This document shows, piece by piece, positions 1 through 9,070 of a stretch of DNA of 64,000 nt. The stretch lies in assembly GCF_016811915.1 (NCBI RefSeq), contig NZ_CP069127.1:1642001-1706000 (forward strand). Reading direction: 5' to 3'. The stretch is from Brevibacillus choshinensis (lineage in GTDB: Bacteria > Bacillota > Bacilli > Brevibacillales > Brevibacillaceae). The notes beneath the pieces were generated by a model. It did no database searches. It had not been told where the DNA came from and was given only the letters and a program-made list of their open reading frames with translations. A program made the position numbers and the translations under genes. Position 1 is the stretch's first letter. Each line of letters begins with the position of its first letter.

Positions 1-471
1 GACGGAGAAATAGTAGATCAGGCTCAGCCCCAGCCAAAAGCTTGGCAAGGAGACACCGAGCAGGGCGACGATCATGATGGTGATATCAGCCGCCGAGTAT
101 TGCTTGGTCGCAGAGATGATACCCGCGATCATGCCGAGAACGATGGTGACAAAAATACTGGCGATGGCCAGCTCGATGGTAGCGGGCAGACGAGCCATGA
201 TCTCGTCAAATACCGGCAGGTTCGAGCGTAGGGACGTCCCTAGATCTCCGGAAGCTACGTCCGTTACGTAATGGAAATATTGCACCATGACAGGCTGATC
301 CAGCCCGAGCTGCGTGCGGATGTTGGCGATCGTTTCTGCCGAAGCGCCTTCCCCTGCGAGCAGTACAGCCGGATCACCGGGGACCATCTGCATGATCAAG
401 AATACGACCAGAATGACACCGAGCAGGACGGGAATCATCTGCAGCAAGCGGCGAATAATGTAGACGAACAT
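1..471 (-). CDS. Dpp/Opp-type ABC transporter permease, DppB family (partial)
   Basis: First inner-membrane permease of a peptide/nickel-type (family 5) ABC importer. Only the N-terminal 157 residues are inside the window; the rest runs off the left edge. The translation begins MFVYIIRRLLQMIPVLLG and shows the typical first transmembrane helix, then the MVPGDPA segment and an external loop containing LGLDQP, as in DppB/OppB. The start is the ATG behind GGAGGG. It lies 13 bp downstream of the DppC-like permease on the same strand, so both are translated from one mRNA. Substrate cannot be read from the permease; the neighbours suggest a small nitrogenous compound or peptide (inference). Confidence 0.9.
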   Translation of the reverse strand, partial: MFVYIIRRLLQMIPVLLGVILVVFLIMQMVPGDPAVLLAGEGASAETIANIRTQLGLDQPVMVQYFHYVTDVASGDLGTSLRSNLPVFDEIMARLPATIELAIASIFVTIVLGMIAGIISATKQYSAADITIMIVALLGVSLPSFWLGLSLIYYFSV

Positions 472-484
472 TGAGCATTCCCTC

Positions 485-1387
485 CTATTGTTTCATCCGT
501 GGGTCGAGAGCGTCCCGCAGGCCGTCTCCGAAGATGTTGAAGCCGAGTACCAGCGTCGAAATGGCGAGTCCAGGGAACATCGCGAGATAAGGAGCGGTAA
601 ACAGGAAGTCGCGTCCGTTGCTCAGCATGGCGCCCCATTCCGGCAGCGGAGGCTGTGCTCCCAAACCGAGGAAGGAAAGCCCTGCAGCCGAGAGAATCGC
701 GGTCGCGAGCCTCATCGTGGCTTGAACGATAATCGGTGACAGAATGTTTGGGAAAATATGCTTGAAGATAATGGTGAAATCATTGGCGCCGAGTGAGCGG
801 ATCGCATCGATGTACTCCAGCTTTTTCACCGTAAGGGTCGAGCCGCGAACGATGCGGGCAAATACCGGAATGGAAAACACCCCGACGGCGATCATGACAT
901 TGAACAGGCTAGGGCCGAGTGCGCTGACAATGGCGAGGGAGAGCAGGATACCCGGGAATGCGAGCAGAACATCAATAACACGGGAGATGACGGTGTCTAC
1001 CCATTTGCCGTAATAGCCAGCCAAAAGTCCGAGTATGATTCCAAAGAATGCTCCGATAAAGACGGCAACGAAACCGACAGACATGGACAAGCGTGTCCCG
1101 TACAACAGCCGGCTCAACACATCGCGGCCTTTGTCATCCGTACCCATCCAGTGCTCGGATGAAGGCGGCTTGAGCTTGTTCACCAGGTCTATGGCGTACG
1201 GATCATGGGGAGCGATGAGTGGTGCCAGCAGGGCTATCGCGATGTAGAACACTACGATAAAGCCTCCGACCATGGCAAGTTTATTTTTGCGAAGCTTGCG
1301 GTAAAAAGTGCGCCACCTGCCTGGGCGCGTGGCCACAGTTTTGGGTGGAATGGCTTGATTGGTTGGTGATGCGTACTCAACCTTCAT
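485..1387 (-). CDS. Dpp/Opp-type ABC transporter permease, DppC family
   Basis: Second permease (300 aa) of the same importer. It has the DppC layout: an N-terminal cytoplasmic stretch, a helix near residues 38-60, the characteristic LAPLIAPHDPYAIDL segment, then a BPD_transp_1 domain with the EAA-like loop around IRSLGANDFTIIFKHIFPN. The C-terminus GDGLRDALDPRMK is standard for the family. It is the first gene of a leftward operon with the DppB-type permease and is divergent from the amidohydrolase operon starting at 1571. No copy of the 21-bp-phased direct repeat found before the neighbouring genes is visible on its own strand, so it may be expressed differently. Confidence 0.92.
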   Translation of the reverse strand: MKVEYASPTNQAIPPKTVATRPGRWRTFYRKLRKNKLAMVGGFIVVFYIAIALLAPLIAPHDPYAIDLVNKLKPPSSEHWMGTDDKGRDVLSRLLYGTRLSMSVGFVAVFIGAFFGIILGLLAGYYGKWVDTVISRVIDVLLAFPGILLSLAIVSALGPSLFNVMIAVGVFSIPVFARIVRGSTLTVKKLEYIDAIRSLGANDFTIIFKHIFPNILSPIIVQATMRLATAILSAAGLSFLGLGAQPPLPEWGAMLSNGRDFLFTAPYLAMFPGLAISTLVLGFNIFGDGLRDALDPRMKQ

Positions 1388-1458
1388 GGTGCAACCCTCC
1401 TTTGCTTAGTCCAAAGTTATCAGAAAAATGTATGAAGTAAAGGCAATTTGAACAACTC

Positions 1459-1521
1459 GTAAAAATAGTGAAAATAGACGTAAAGATTGTGCAAATCTAG
1501 TCTTTCCGCCTGCCTGATAAT
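1459..1521 (+). promoter_or_regulatory. Direct-repeat activator site and -10 of amidohydrolase operon (promoter A)
   Basis: Two 17-bp direct repeats, GTAAAAATAGTGAAAAT at 1459-1475 and GTAAAGATTGTGCAAAT at 1480-1496, are 21 bp apart. A -10-like GATAAT lies at 1516-1521, 36 bp after the second repeat begins. There is no good -35, so the second repeat would cover the -35 position, as expected for a class II activator. The same geometry recurs at five other places in the window. The predicted transcript starts near 1528, which supports the translational start at 1571 rather than the upstream in-frame codon at 1487. Confidence 0.8.
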
Positions 1522-1570
1522 GGAGGAGAAAGGCTTGGAGAGAATCCAAAACAGAGAGGATGGATCGTGG

Positions 1571-2815
1571 ATGGGCGTTACCTATTGGTTGACCAATGTT
1601 CGTTTGGAGACGGGCTATCGCCGGGAGAACGGAATCGTTAGCGGGACGGAAGCCGCATTGTTTCACATCTTGATAAAAGACGGAAAATTTGCGCGGATTG
1701 TGCGTGCAACAGAAGTGCTGAATGACGGCACTCCTCAGCGCGATGCAGCCGGACTTCTGGCACTGCCTTCCTTTGTGGAAAAACACGTGCATCTGGACAA
1801 AACCTTGCTGGGTGAAGAGTGGCGCGCCGTGATTCCGGTCGCAAACATCATCGAGCGCTGCGAGATCGAAAAACGAGTGCTGCCTGCCCTGCCGACGACC
1901 ACACAGGAGCGGGCCGAAAACTTGCTGGCCGTTCTGCTTTCGTACGGCTCCACTCACGTACGCACACATGTAGACATCTATCCGGATGCAGGCATTTCCA
2001 ATCTGGTGGAAGTCCAAAAGGCGCTGGCGACCTACGAGAACCTCGTCTCTCATGAAATTGTTGCGTTTCCGCAGCATGGACTGCTCCGCACAGGCGCAAA
2101 AGGCTTGCTGCGTGAAGCGTTGGCACAGGGAGCGACACATGTGGGAGGAGTAGATCCTGCCATGGTGGATGGAGATATCGAGGAATCTTTGTACCAGATG
2201 ATGGAGCTGGCGGTAGAGGCAAATGCGGGAGTAGACCTGCACCTGCACGACCCGGGACATTTGGGAACGTTTACCATGAAGCGTCTGGCAGCGATGACGG
2301 TTGACGCAGGCTGGCAAGGCCGAGTGGCGATCAGCCATGCCTTTGCACTGGGTGACATTCCTGCGTCTGAAGCGGAAGAAATGGCGACCATTTTGCGTGA
2401 GGCTGGAATTACGATCATCACGAGCGTGCCATACAGCCGTGTGATTCCTCCTGTGCCGTTGCTGCACCAAAACGGCGTAGAGGTAGCAGTCGGCTGCGAC
2501 AACATCTTCGACACTTGGCAGCCATACGGAAATGGAGATGTGCTCGAGCGCCTGTGGAGACTCGCTGAGCGCTCCCGCTGGCTGGATGAGCTGTCCCTGT
2601 CCCAGTCGCTGCGCTTTATCACCGGTGGGAAAACCACGCTGGACGCAAATGGAACGCAGCTGTGGCCAGCGGTTGGGGAAGATGCCAGCCTCGTGCTCGT
2701 AGAGGCGAGCTGCACGGCAGAAGCAGTAGCTCGCCGGGCGGATCGCAAGGCCGTATTCTACCGCGGCACCCTGGCTTCAGGAAAGCTGGATGAAGTGAAC
2801 GCAGAGGAGGCTTGA
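1571..2815 (+). CDS. AtzC/CodA-like amidohydrolase, paralog 1
   Basis: Metal-dependent amidohydrolase (414 aa) of the COG0402 type. It aligns best with N-isopropylammelide aminohydrolase AtzC and with cytosine deaminase CodA, so it probably removes an amino or alkylamino group from an N-heterocycle; the substrate is unknown. Metal ligands are all present: H72-x-H74 (HVHLDKT), H224 in DLHLHDPG, H256 in ISHAF and D310 in CDNIFD. Q168 in VAFPQ matches the substrate-binding Gln of CodA. The start at ATG 1571 gives the same length as the paralogs; an upstream start at 1487 would fall before the predicted transcription start. First gene of a three-paralog tandem operon with only 6 bp to the next gene. 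Confidence 0.88.
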   Translation: MGVTYWLTNVRLETGYRRENGIVSGTEAALFHILIKDGKFARIVRATEVLNDGTPQRDAAGLLALPSFVEKHVHLDKTLLGEEWRAVIPVANIIERCEIEKRVLPALPTTTQERAENLLAVLLSYGSTHVRTHVDIYPDAGISNLVEVQKALATYENLVSHEIVAFPQHGLLRTGAKGLLREALAQGATHVGGVDPAMVDGDIEESLYQMMELAVEANAGVDLHLHDPGHLGTFTMKRLAAMTVDAGWQGRVAISHAFALGDIPASEAEEMATILREAGITIITSVPYSRVIPPVPLLHQNGVEVAVGCDNIFDTWQPYGNGDVLERLWRLAERSRWLDELSLSQSLRFITGGKTTLDANGTQLWPAVGEDASLVLVEASCTAEAVARRADRKAVFYRGTLASGKLDEVNAEEA

Positions 2816-2821
2816 GTCCCT

Positions 2822-4042
2822 ATGCCGTCCCCTTACTGGATCATCAATGCTCGCCTGGAGTGCGGATATGAATGGGAGCAGGGCTTGATCCGTGCTACGA
2901 AGACAGAGCTGTGCGATTTGCTGATTGAAAACGGAAAGATCAGCCGGATTGTCTCTTCCCGTGAGATTCTGGAGGATGGTCTGCCGAAAAAGGATGCGCG
3001 CGGACTGCTCATTTTGCCTTCGATGGCTGAAAAGCACATCCATTTGGAAAAGACCTACTACGGTGGACCTTGGAAGGCGACGACACCGGTAAAAAACTTG
3101 TTCGAGAGGCACGAAGAAGACAAGGGATTGTTACCAACCTATTTGAAGCAATCGCAGCAGGGAGCGGAAAACATCCTGGCCTTTCTGGTGGAAACGGGAG
3201 TCACCCACGTCCGTACGCATTGCCATGTCGATCCCCAGGCAGGGCTTGGATTTTTGGAAGGCATGCGAGGAGCTTTTGAAACGTTTGCCGGAAGAGTGTC
3301 CCACGAAATCGTTGCGTTTCCACACTACGGCATGCTTCGTACCCATGCGGAAAAGACCGTTCGGGAAGCGCTTAGGCAGGGCGCGACTCACGTAGGCGGT
3401 GTCGATCCTGGAGGGGTGGACGGCAATATCGAGAAATCGCTGCAGACCATGATCGAACTGGCTGTAGAAGCCGATGCGGATATCGACCTGCATCTGCACG
3501 ACCCGGGGCATCTCGGATTATTCACGATCAAGCGGCTGGCAGCTCTGACGGAAGAGGCGGGCTGGCAAGGTCGTGTCACCGTCAGTCACGCGATGGGGCT
3601 CGGGGATGTTTCCGTGGAAGAGGCCCGAGATATAGCGCAGCAGTTAGCTGCCCTCGGCATTTCCATCGCGTCCACCGTGCCGATCAATCGCCCGACGATC
3701 CCCATCCCTTTGCTCAACGAAGCTGGCGTGGCGGTCATGCTCGGAAATGACAGTCTGACCGACAACTGGTCCCCGTTCGGGTCAGGTGACTTGCTCGAAA
3801 AAGCGGGTCGTCTCGCGGAGCGTTTTCGACTTGCAGACGAGCGTTCCCTGGGAGTCGCGCTCGGATACGTCACAGAAGGACGGATTCCGCTGGATGACGA
3901 GGGGAATCGGATCTGGCCGTTGGTGGGAGATGAGGCCAGCCTGATGGCGGTCGAAGCCTCCTGCTCGGCAGAAGCGGTGGCGAGGCGTGCCAAAAGGCGT
4001 GTGGTGCTGTATCAAGGCAATCAGGTATCCGGAGAGTGGTAG
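2822..4042 (+). CDS. AtzC/CodA-like amidohydrolase, paralog 2 (altered pocket)
   Basis: Second tandem paralog (406 aa), colinear with paralog 1 without gaps through residue 320. Metal ligands H72, H74, H224, H256 and D310 are kept. Two motif positions differ from all sister copies: the residue after the HxH is Glu (HIHLEKT) instead of Asp, and the pocket Gln168 is His (VAFPHYG). In CodA the equivalent Gln contacts the pyrimidine, so a changed substrate is plausible (inference). It follows paralog 1 by 6 bp and is followed by paralog 3 after 41 bp, so it is co-transcribed from the promoter at 1459-1521. Confidence 0.87.
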   Translation: MPSPYWIINARLECGYEWEQGLIRATKTELCDLLIENGKISRIVSSREILEDGLPKKDARGLLILPSMAEKHIHLEKTYYGGPWKATTPVKNLFERHEEDKGLLPTYLKQSQQGAENILAFLVETGVTHVRTHCHVDPQAGLGFLEGMRGAFETFAGRVSHEIVAFPHYGMLRTHAEKTVREALRQGATHVGGVDPGGVDGNIEKSLQTMIELAVEADADIDLHLHDPGHLGLFTIKRLAALTEEAGWQGRVTVSHAMGLGDVSVEEARDIAQQLAALGISIASTVPINRPTIPIPLLNEAGVAVMLGNDSLTDNWSPFGSGDLLEKAGRLAERFRLADERSLGVALGYVTEGRIPLDDEGNRIWPLVGDEASLMAVEASCSAEAVARRAKRRVVLYQGNQVSGEW

Positions 4043-4083
4043 GAGTTCACGGTTACTTTTACAAAGAAAGGGTGTCGGGATAG

Positions 4084-5304
4084 ATGTCGACAGGCTATTG
4101 GATCACCAACGTCCGCTTGGAGAGCGGATATCGCAAGGAAAATGACAAGGTCGTCGCCACTCAGACAGAGGCGGCGCATCTTTTGATCGAGGATGGCAAG
4201 ATCGCGCAGATCGAATTCGGCGCACAGGCTCCCGAGACGGACCTTCCGAAGCAGGATGCTGCAGGACTTTTGGCATTGCCTTCTTTTCGGGATATGCACA
4301 TCCACATCGACAAGACGTATTACGGCGGTCCGTGGAAGGCTGTCACGCCCATCAAGACGATTTTGGATCGATTGGCTGAAGAAGCGACGCTCATGACCAA
4401 GCTGCTGCCGACAGCGCAGGAGCGTGCGGAAAAAATGCTGGGGCTCTTGCTGTCCGCGGGAACGACCCATGTGCGTTCCCATTGCAACATCGATCCTTAT
4501 ATCGGGCTGAAAAACCTGGAGGCGACACTGGCAGCGATCGAGACGTTCCGTGGAAAGCTCAGCTGCGAGATCGTCGCATTCCCGCAGCAAGGGCTCTTGC
4601 GCAGCAACCAGGTGGAGAACATCCGCGAAGCGCTGAAAATGGGGGCGACCTACGTAGGTGGCGTCGATCCCGCGACAGTGGATCAGAACATCGAGAAGTC
4701 GCTGGCTACGGTGTTTGAACTGGCGGTCGAGGCGGACGCCCCGATCGACCTGCATCTGCACGATCCGGATCACTTGGGGATATTCACCTTCAAGCGATTG
4801 GCAAAAATGACGGAGGAGGCAGGCTGGAAGGGCAGAGTGACCATCAGCCACGCCAACTCGCTGGCTGATATCAGTCTTGGCGAAGCGGCAGAAGTTGCGG
4901 AGATGCTGGCAGAGCAAGGCATTTCCATCACCAGTACCGTGCCGGTCATCAAGCCGACCATTCCAATCCCGCTGCTGCATGAAAAAGGGGTATCGGTATC
5001 GCTGGGGGACGACAGCATCACGGACCACTGGTCGCCATTTGGCCAAGGAGACAGCCTGGAGAAAGCAGGCCGTCTAGCAGAACGCTTCCGCATGCAGGAT
5101 GAGCGCTCCCTTTCCCAAGCGCTCGGCTTCATTACGGGCCACAAGACACCTTTGGACAAGGAAGGCAACCGCCAATGGCCAAACGTCGGAGATGAGGCGG
5201 ATATCGTATTCCTCCATGCTGCATCGGCAGGAGAAGCCGTAGCTCGCCGTTCCAAGCGCCAAGCGGTGATGTTTAAAGGCAAGGTTGTACACGGTTCTTT
5301 GTAA
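4084..5304 (+). CDS. AtzC/CodA-like amidohydrolase, paralog 3
   Basis: Third tandem paralog (406 aa). Metal ligands are complete: HIHIDKT at 72-78, DLHLHDPDH around 222-230, ISHAN with H256, and GDDSITD with D310. The pocket Gln is retained (VAFPQQG). It shares VGGVDPATVDQNIEKSL with AtzC-type enzymes (AtzC has VGGVDPATRENN), which argues for the AtzC clade over true cytosine deaminase. The ATG lies behind AAAGAAAGGGTGTC. The operon ends in a strong hairpin at 5377-5422. Confidence 0.87.
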   Translation: MSTGYWITNVRLESGYRKENDKVVATQTEAAHLLIEDGKIAQIEFGAQAPETDLPKQDAAGLLALPSFRDMHIHIDKTYYGGPWKAVTPIKTILDRLAEEATLMTKLLPTAQERAEKMLGLLLSAGTTHVRSHCNIDPYIGLKNLEATLAAIETFRGKLSCEIVAFPQQGLLRSNQVENIREALKMGATYVGGVDPATVDQNIEKSLATVFELAVEADAPIDLHLHDPDHLGIFTFKRLAKMTEEAGWKGRVTISHANSLADISLGEAAEVAEMLAEQGISITSTVPVIKPTIPIPLLHEKGVSVSLGDDSITDHWSPFGQGDSLEKAGRLAERFRMQDERSLSQALGFITGHKTPLDKEGNRQWPNVGDEADIVFLHAASAGEAVARRSKRQAVMFKGKVVHGSL

Positions 5305-5376
5305 GTGACAGAGTAGGCATCGACAGGAAAATGCGAAGCGTTCCCTATAGATAAAGAAAAGCGTGACCAGAAAAAA

Positions 5377-5422
5377 GAAAAGGGTGTCTCCAGCAGTGGA
5401 AGCTGCTTGGGGGCACCCTTTT
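5377..5422. terminator. Bidirectional terminator after the three-amidohydrolase operon
   Basis: Stem AAAAGGGTGtC / GGGCACCCTTTT around an inner CAGCAG/CTGCTT helix. T-runs exist on both strands, so it can end the rightward amidohydrolase operon and the leftward DUF3231 gene. Confidence 0.7.
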
Positions 5423-5443
5423 GAACATTCGATTTGGACAAGG

Positions 5444-6505
5444 TTAGTGCTTATTGGAGGCGAGAGCATTTCGATCGACAGCTTGGGGCGGCTGCTCCAG
5501 CCAACCGTTTTCAATCAAGATATTTGATCCATCCTCGACATAATTTCCAACTTCTACGAGAAAACGAGCGTATTTCGTTGCCACATCATGCCTTGCGCAC
5601 ATAGACAGCGCATTGCCATAAGCCCTGATTCTAACTGCATACATATCCAACTTATGAAACAGCATCAAGCGATCCGAAAAAGGAGAAGAAGTGGAGGTGG
5701 TCACCAACTGATCAAGGATGGGAGGGGATGTTAAACCTTCCTCCTGCAGAATCCCGCTGAAAGTGTCGTAATGCTTGGTAGCTATTTCTTTTCCGCGCCG
5801 GAAATACGCCTTTGCCTGATTCGATTTCGCAACCTGGCTAAAGCCAACCAATACCGCTTTGCTTGTCGCATTGTTTTCAACGTTATCGTAAAGATGCGTG
5901 ATCTCAAGAGCCTGCAGGGGCCGTACTCGACCAAAAAAACCATTATGATAGCTGTGTTTCTCTATAAAATCCACTGATTCAGGATAGGGAATGTAAGGCG
6001 GCCTGATTAAAAGCCCCTTTTTTAGCAAAGTCGTATTTACGAGATTAATGAGGTTGACAGTCTGATCGATACACGTTGTAAAAAACTGTCGAGTATCATC
6101 TCTTGTTACCAGAGGGATTGCGATTCCATATAGGCTTATTCCTGCCTTGGCAACATATTTCAGGTAGTGAAGGTAAAAATCATCTTCAAATAATCTGGGA
6201 GCTGTTATATCGACATCTTCCTGTGTGAATCCTACGGGAACGGGGTAGTTTTCTTTTGCAAATATTCCTTTCAGTGATTGTACAAATTGCTTAGACAATT
6301 GTATGGCGTGTTCGAGTATATTCTTGACCTCTTGATCTTTAACATGATTGAGCATGTAACTCAGCACGCAAACCGACATGGTATTTCCAACATACGTAGC
6401 CCAAATCTTGCCTTGCTCGGCGGACGTTAGTTTATCAAGATCATTTTGGGCCAAATAGGTTACTTGCTGAAGTGGACTCGTTTGCTCTTCCGCTATGGTT
6501 TCCAT
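5444..6505 (-). CDS. DUF3231 family protein (spore-coat CotF-like)
   Basis: A 353-aa protein of the DUF3231 type, a Bacillota family of two tandem all-helical domains related to spore coat CotF/ferritin-like bundles; biochemical role unknown. The two halves start near residues 8 and 175 and each contains GKIWATYV- or FFGRVRPLQALEI-like first helices. The start is the ATG at 6505, with GGAGGGG five bases upstream; longer in-frame extensions to 6694 overlap the next gene and look non-coding. It lies between amidohydrolase clusters with no evident functional link. Only 58 bp separate it from the upstream membrane protein gene, so they may share a transcript. Confidence 0.75.
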   Translation of the reverse strand: METIAEEQTSPLQQVTYLAQNDLDKLTSAEQGKIWATYVGNTMSVCVLSYMLNHVKDQEVKNILEHAIQLSKQFVQSLKGIFAKENYPVPVGFTQEDVDITAPRLFEDDFYLHYLKYVAKAGISLYGIAIPLVTRDDTRQFFTTCIDQTVNLINLVNTTLLKKGLLIRPPYIPYPESVDFIEKHSYHNGFFGRVRPLQALEITHLYDNVENNATSKAVLVGFSQVAKSNQAKAYFRRGKEIATKHYDTFSGILQEEGLTSPPILDQLVTTSTSSPFSDRLMLFHKLDMYAVRIRAYGNALSMCARHDVATKYARFLVEVGNYVEDGSNILIENGWLEQPPQAVDRNALASNKH

Positions 6506-6563
6506 AAAGAACCCCTCCGTACAATGAATGTTTCCTTTAAATTCTCGCCAACCATGAACCAAA

Positions 6564-7031
6564 CTATGTTTCCTGTTTATGGATTCTAAAAACAACCTGC
6601 AAAATATATCCGATGAGAATACCGAAAAAGCAGCATAGCATCGGTAACCATACGGGACCCAATCGTACTCCGAAAATCCGAAAAACAGGGGCATACATAA
6701 CGCCTATTGTTGCGAAAAAGGCTGCGAAGGCAAATGGAAAGACGGAGTAAGGGGGAAAATCATCTGAAAAGGTATCCCGGTATGCATCATAGATACCAAA
6801 CATGTATACACACGGATAAAACATCAGCCATTGAAAATCCGTCAATTGAATGGCGTTCTGAATGTCGCCTTGAAAACTTGCGATGATGATCTGGTTTAAG
6901 TGCGAATTTAGATTGATGATGAATTCCAGAGCAAGTAAGATGAATCCTTTTACGTACTTCCGATTTAAAAATTGACCAAATCCCGGTAAGGCAATACTCC
7001 ACAATATTTTTTCAATTGCTGAGCTTCTCAT
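6564..7031 (-). CDS. Small multi-pass membrane protein
   Basis: Integral membrane protein (155 aa) of unknown function with about four hydrophobic helices. The N-terminus IALPGFGQFLNRKYVKGF resembles the TM2/DUF5683-type entry motif (ALPGxGQxxxRKxxKG) found in many small membrane proteins. ATG 7031 is preferred over the TTG just upstream because AAGGAA sits eight bases before it. Genes of this type often accompany sporulation or coat proteins, which would fit the downstream DUF3231 gene, but that is only context. Confidence 0.6.
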   Translation of the reverse strand: MRSSAIEKILWSIALPGFGQFLNRKYVKGFILLALEFIINLNSHLNQIIIASFQGDIQNAIQLTDFQWLMFYPCVYMFGIYDAYRDTFSDDFPPYSVFPFAFAAFFATIGVMYAPVFRIFGVRLGPVWLPMLCCFFGILIGYILQVVFRIHKQET

Positions 7032-7281
7032 CAATGTTCCTTCCCTGCCTTGCTATATCAGATACCCGCATGACCTCCTTATGCTTCACCTCCTCGAGTG
7101 TTAGAATTCCTGAATCGATTTATTTCATTTTTGAGAAAACATGTTAGGCAGGTACGTGCTGTTTTCTACATTTCCGAGTGAAGATAAGTGTCATTTTCCC
7201 AATAATGGTAACTTTATGTCTGCTCTTGCCGTCTGCTATATGAATGGGAAATGACAACGAGAGGGGACAGAGCCGATTACG

Positions 7282-7710
7282 ATGGAAATGGCATGGAAAT
7301 GGGGAAGTGTACTCGGAACAAGCATGCTGGAGCTGTGGGCAGCCATCCCGCTGGGGTTTGCCTTGCAGCTTCCCGCGGTTGTCACAGGCATTCTGAGTGC
7401 GATCGGAGCGATGGCCAGCGCCGGTATTGTCATCTATGTGGGAGGATCACTTCGCAGCTGGCTGATCAGGCGTTTTGAGAAAAAAGGAAAAAGACAAGGC
7501 AGTATGCTCCGCATCTGGGAGAAATACGGAGTAATCGGACTGGGACTCGTTTCTCCGCTGATAACGGGAGCGCCTCTGGGAGCGGCGATTGGGATCTCAC
7601 TCGGTGCGCCGACGAGCAAGCTGATGTGGTGGATGTCTGTCGGGATCGTGATTTGGAGTGTCATCCTGACGACTGCAGTCTCCTTTGGCGTTCTCCAATT
7701 TTTTGAATGA
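7282..7710 (+). CDS. Small multidrug export family protein (Sm_multidrug_ex)
   Basis: A 142-aa membrane protein matching the putative small multi-drug export family (PF06695): N-terminal helix with MLELWAAIPLGFALQLP, a central LLR-rich cytoplasmic loop (about residues 68-90), then the GLVSPLITGAPLGAAIGISLG signature and a last helix near the C-terminus. The transport role is a family label rather than proven activity. It is monocistronic, preceded by a weakly spaced GAGAGGGGAC and followed by a strong terminator at 7724-7748. Confidence 0.75.
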   Translation: MEMAWKWGSVLGTSMLELWAAIPLGFALQLPAVVTGILSAIGAMASAGIVIYVGGSLRSWLIRRFEKKGKRQGSMLRIWEKYGVIGLGLVSPLITGAPLGAAIGISLGAPTSKLMWWMSVGIVIWSVILTTAVSFGVLQFFE

Positions 7711-7723
7711 ATCTTGAAAAAGA

Positions 7724-7748
7724 AAAAACCCGCATTTCGCGGGTTTTT
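7724..7748. terminator. Terminator between small export gene and amidohydrolase paralog 4
   Basis: Perfect stem AAAAACCCGC / GCGGGTTTTT with a five-base loop. The symmetry lets it serve both convergent genes. Confidence 0.88.
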
Positions 7749-7754
7749 GTGTTC

Positions 7755-8999
7755 TCACGGTCTCACTGCTGATGCCTTCTCCAATCCTCCGAGCACAATC
7801 TTTCCTTTAAACATGACAGCAGGCCTACGGGAGCGTCTCGCTACAGCTTCAGCCGAGCAGCAGGCTTCCGCAAAAACGATGCTCGCCTCATCCCCGACCT
7901 TTGGCCACTGGCGATTTCCTTCCTTGTCCAGTGTCGTCTTTCCGCCTGTTATGAAGAACAGAGATTGAACGAGAGAACGCTCATCCACCCAGCGGTAGCG
8001 CTCGACGAGACGGTTGAGCTTTTCCAGCATGTCGCCCGTTCCATAGGGGGACCAGGAATCATAGAAGCCATCGTAGCCGAGGGCCACTCGTACCCCTTTT
8101 TCATGGAGGATCGGAACAGGTGGCATCGGGCGATTGATCGGTACCGTCGTCATGATTTGCACGCCATTTTGCGAGAGGCGCTCGGCCATCTCTGTGCTTT
8201 CCTCTGGCGACACGTCACCCAGTGCAAAGGCATGGCTGATCGCCATCCGGTTTTGCCAGCCAGCCTCTTCGGTCAAATCCAGAATGCGCTTGATCGTATA
8301 GAAGCCGAGTGTGCCAGGATCGTGCAGATGGATGTCGACATCCGCATTGGCTTCTACGGCGATGTCCATCATTTCGCGCAAGGAGCCTTCCAGTTCGTTG
8401 TCAATCCCGGCAGGGTCCAAACCGCCGACGTGGGTTGCGCCCTCGCGCATGGCTTGTCTCATGAGATCGCTGGCTTTGGTCCGCAGCAATCCTTGTTGAG
8501 GGAATGCCACGATCTCGTAGGTCATTTTATCGCTGTAAGATTCCAGAGCTTCGCGCACACCCTCGAGGTTTTTCAGACCGATAAAAGGATCGATATTGAC
8601 ATGCGTCCGCACATGTGTAGCTCCGCCTGCGAGCAGCCAGGAGAGCATGGCTTGTGCACGCTGCTTGGTCGTACCCGAGATCAGAGGCATTTCCTTTTCT
8701 TCAAATTGCAGGCGATCGATGAGCTTTTTCGGAGGCAAACATGATTTCCATGCTGCTCCTGCGTACGTTTTATCCAAATGGTTATGCTTTTCGACAAACG
8801 AGGGGAGAGCCAAAAGCCCATTTGCATCTTGGGTAGGCAGCGTGGTGTCCAGTGGCTGCTCCGCCGACTCGATGCGAGTGATCCGTCCGTCTTCGATAAG
8901 CAGGTGAGACAGCTCGGTGAGAGTGTGATCGACCCCATCTGGTCCTGTTTCAAAACCGCTGTCCAGGCGTACATTCGTTAACCAAAAAGCATTCGTCAT
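7755..8999 (-). CDS. AtzC/CodA-like amidohydrolase, paralog 4
   Basis: Fourth paralog (414 aa), leftward and monocistronic. It is colinear with paralogs 1-3: HNHLDKT at 72-78 (with Asn between the two His ligands), VAFPQQG, VGGLDPAG, DIHLHDPGT, ISHAF and LGYDGFYD with the metal Asp. All five metal ligands are intact. The pocket differs slightly (DPGTLGFYTIKRI, YDG instead of NDN/CDN). It is transcribed from its own copy of the phased-repeat promoter (9133-9071), divergent from the sixth amidohydrolase, and ends at the shared terminator next to the small export gene. Confidence 0.88.
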   Translation of the reverse strand: MTNAFWLTNVRLDSGFETGPDGVDHTLTELSHLLIEDGRITRIESAEQPLDTTLPTQDANGLLALPSFVEKHNHLDKTYAGAAWKSCLPPKKLIDRLQFEEKEMPLISGTTKQRAQAMLSWLLAGGATHVRTHVNIDPFIGLKNLEGVREALESYSDKMTYEIVAFPQQGLLRTKASDLMRQAMREGATHVGGLDPAGIDNELEGSLREMMDIAVEANADVDIHLHDPGTLGFYTIKRILDLTEEAGWQNRMAISHAFALGDVSPEESTEMAERLSQNGVQIMTTVPINRPMPPVPILHEKGVRVALGYDGFYDSWSPYGTGDMLEKLNRLVERYRWVDERSLVQSLFFITGGKTTLDKEGNRQWPKVGDEASIVFAEACCSAEAVARRSRRPAVMFKGKIVLGGLEKASAVRP

Positions 9000-9070
9000 G
9001 CCATGATCCGTCCCTTCGCATTCATTTCTTTCAATGGGTAATCCCTCATGAAAAAGGTGATATCACATAA

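Noticed and set aside
1487-1570. N-terminal extension of amidohydrolase paralog 1
   Set aside because: It would begin inside the second activator repeat and before the predicted transcription start; the paralogs start at the equivalent of 1571.
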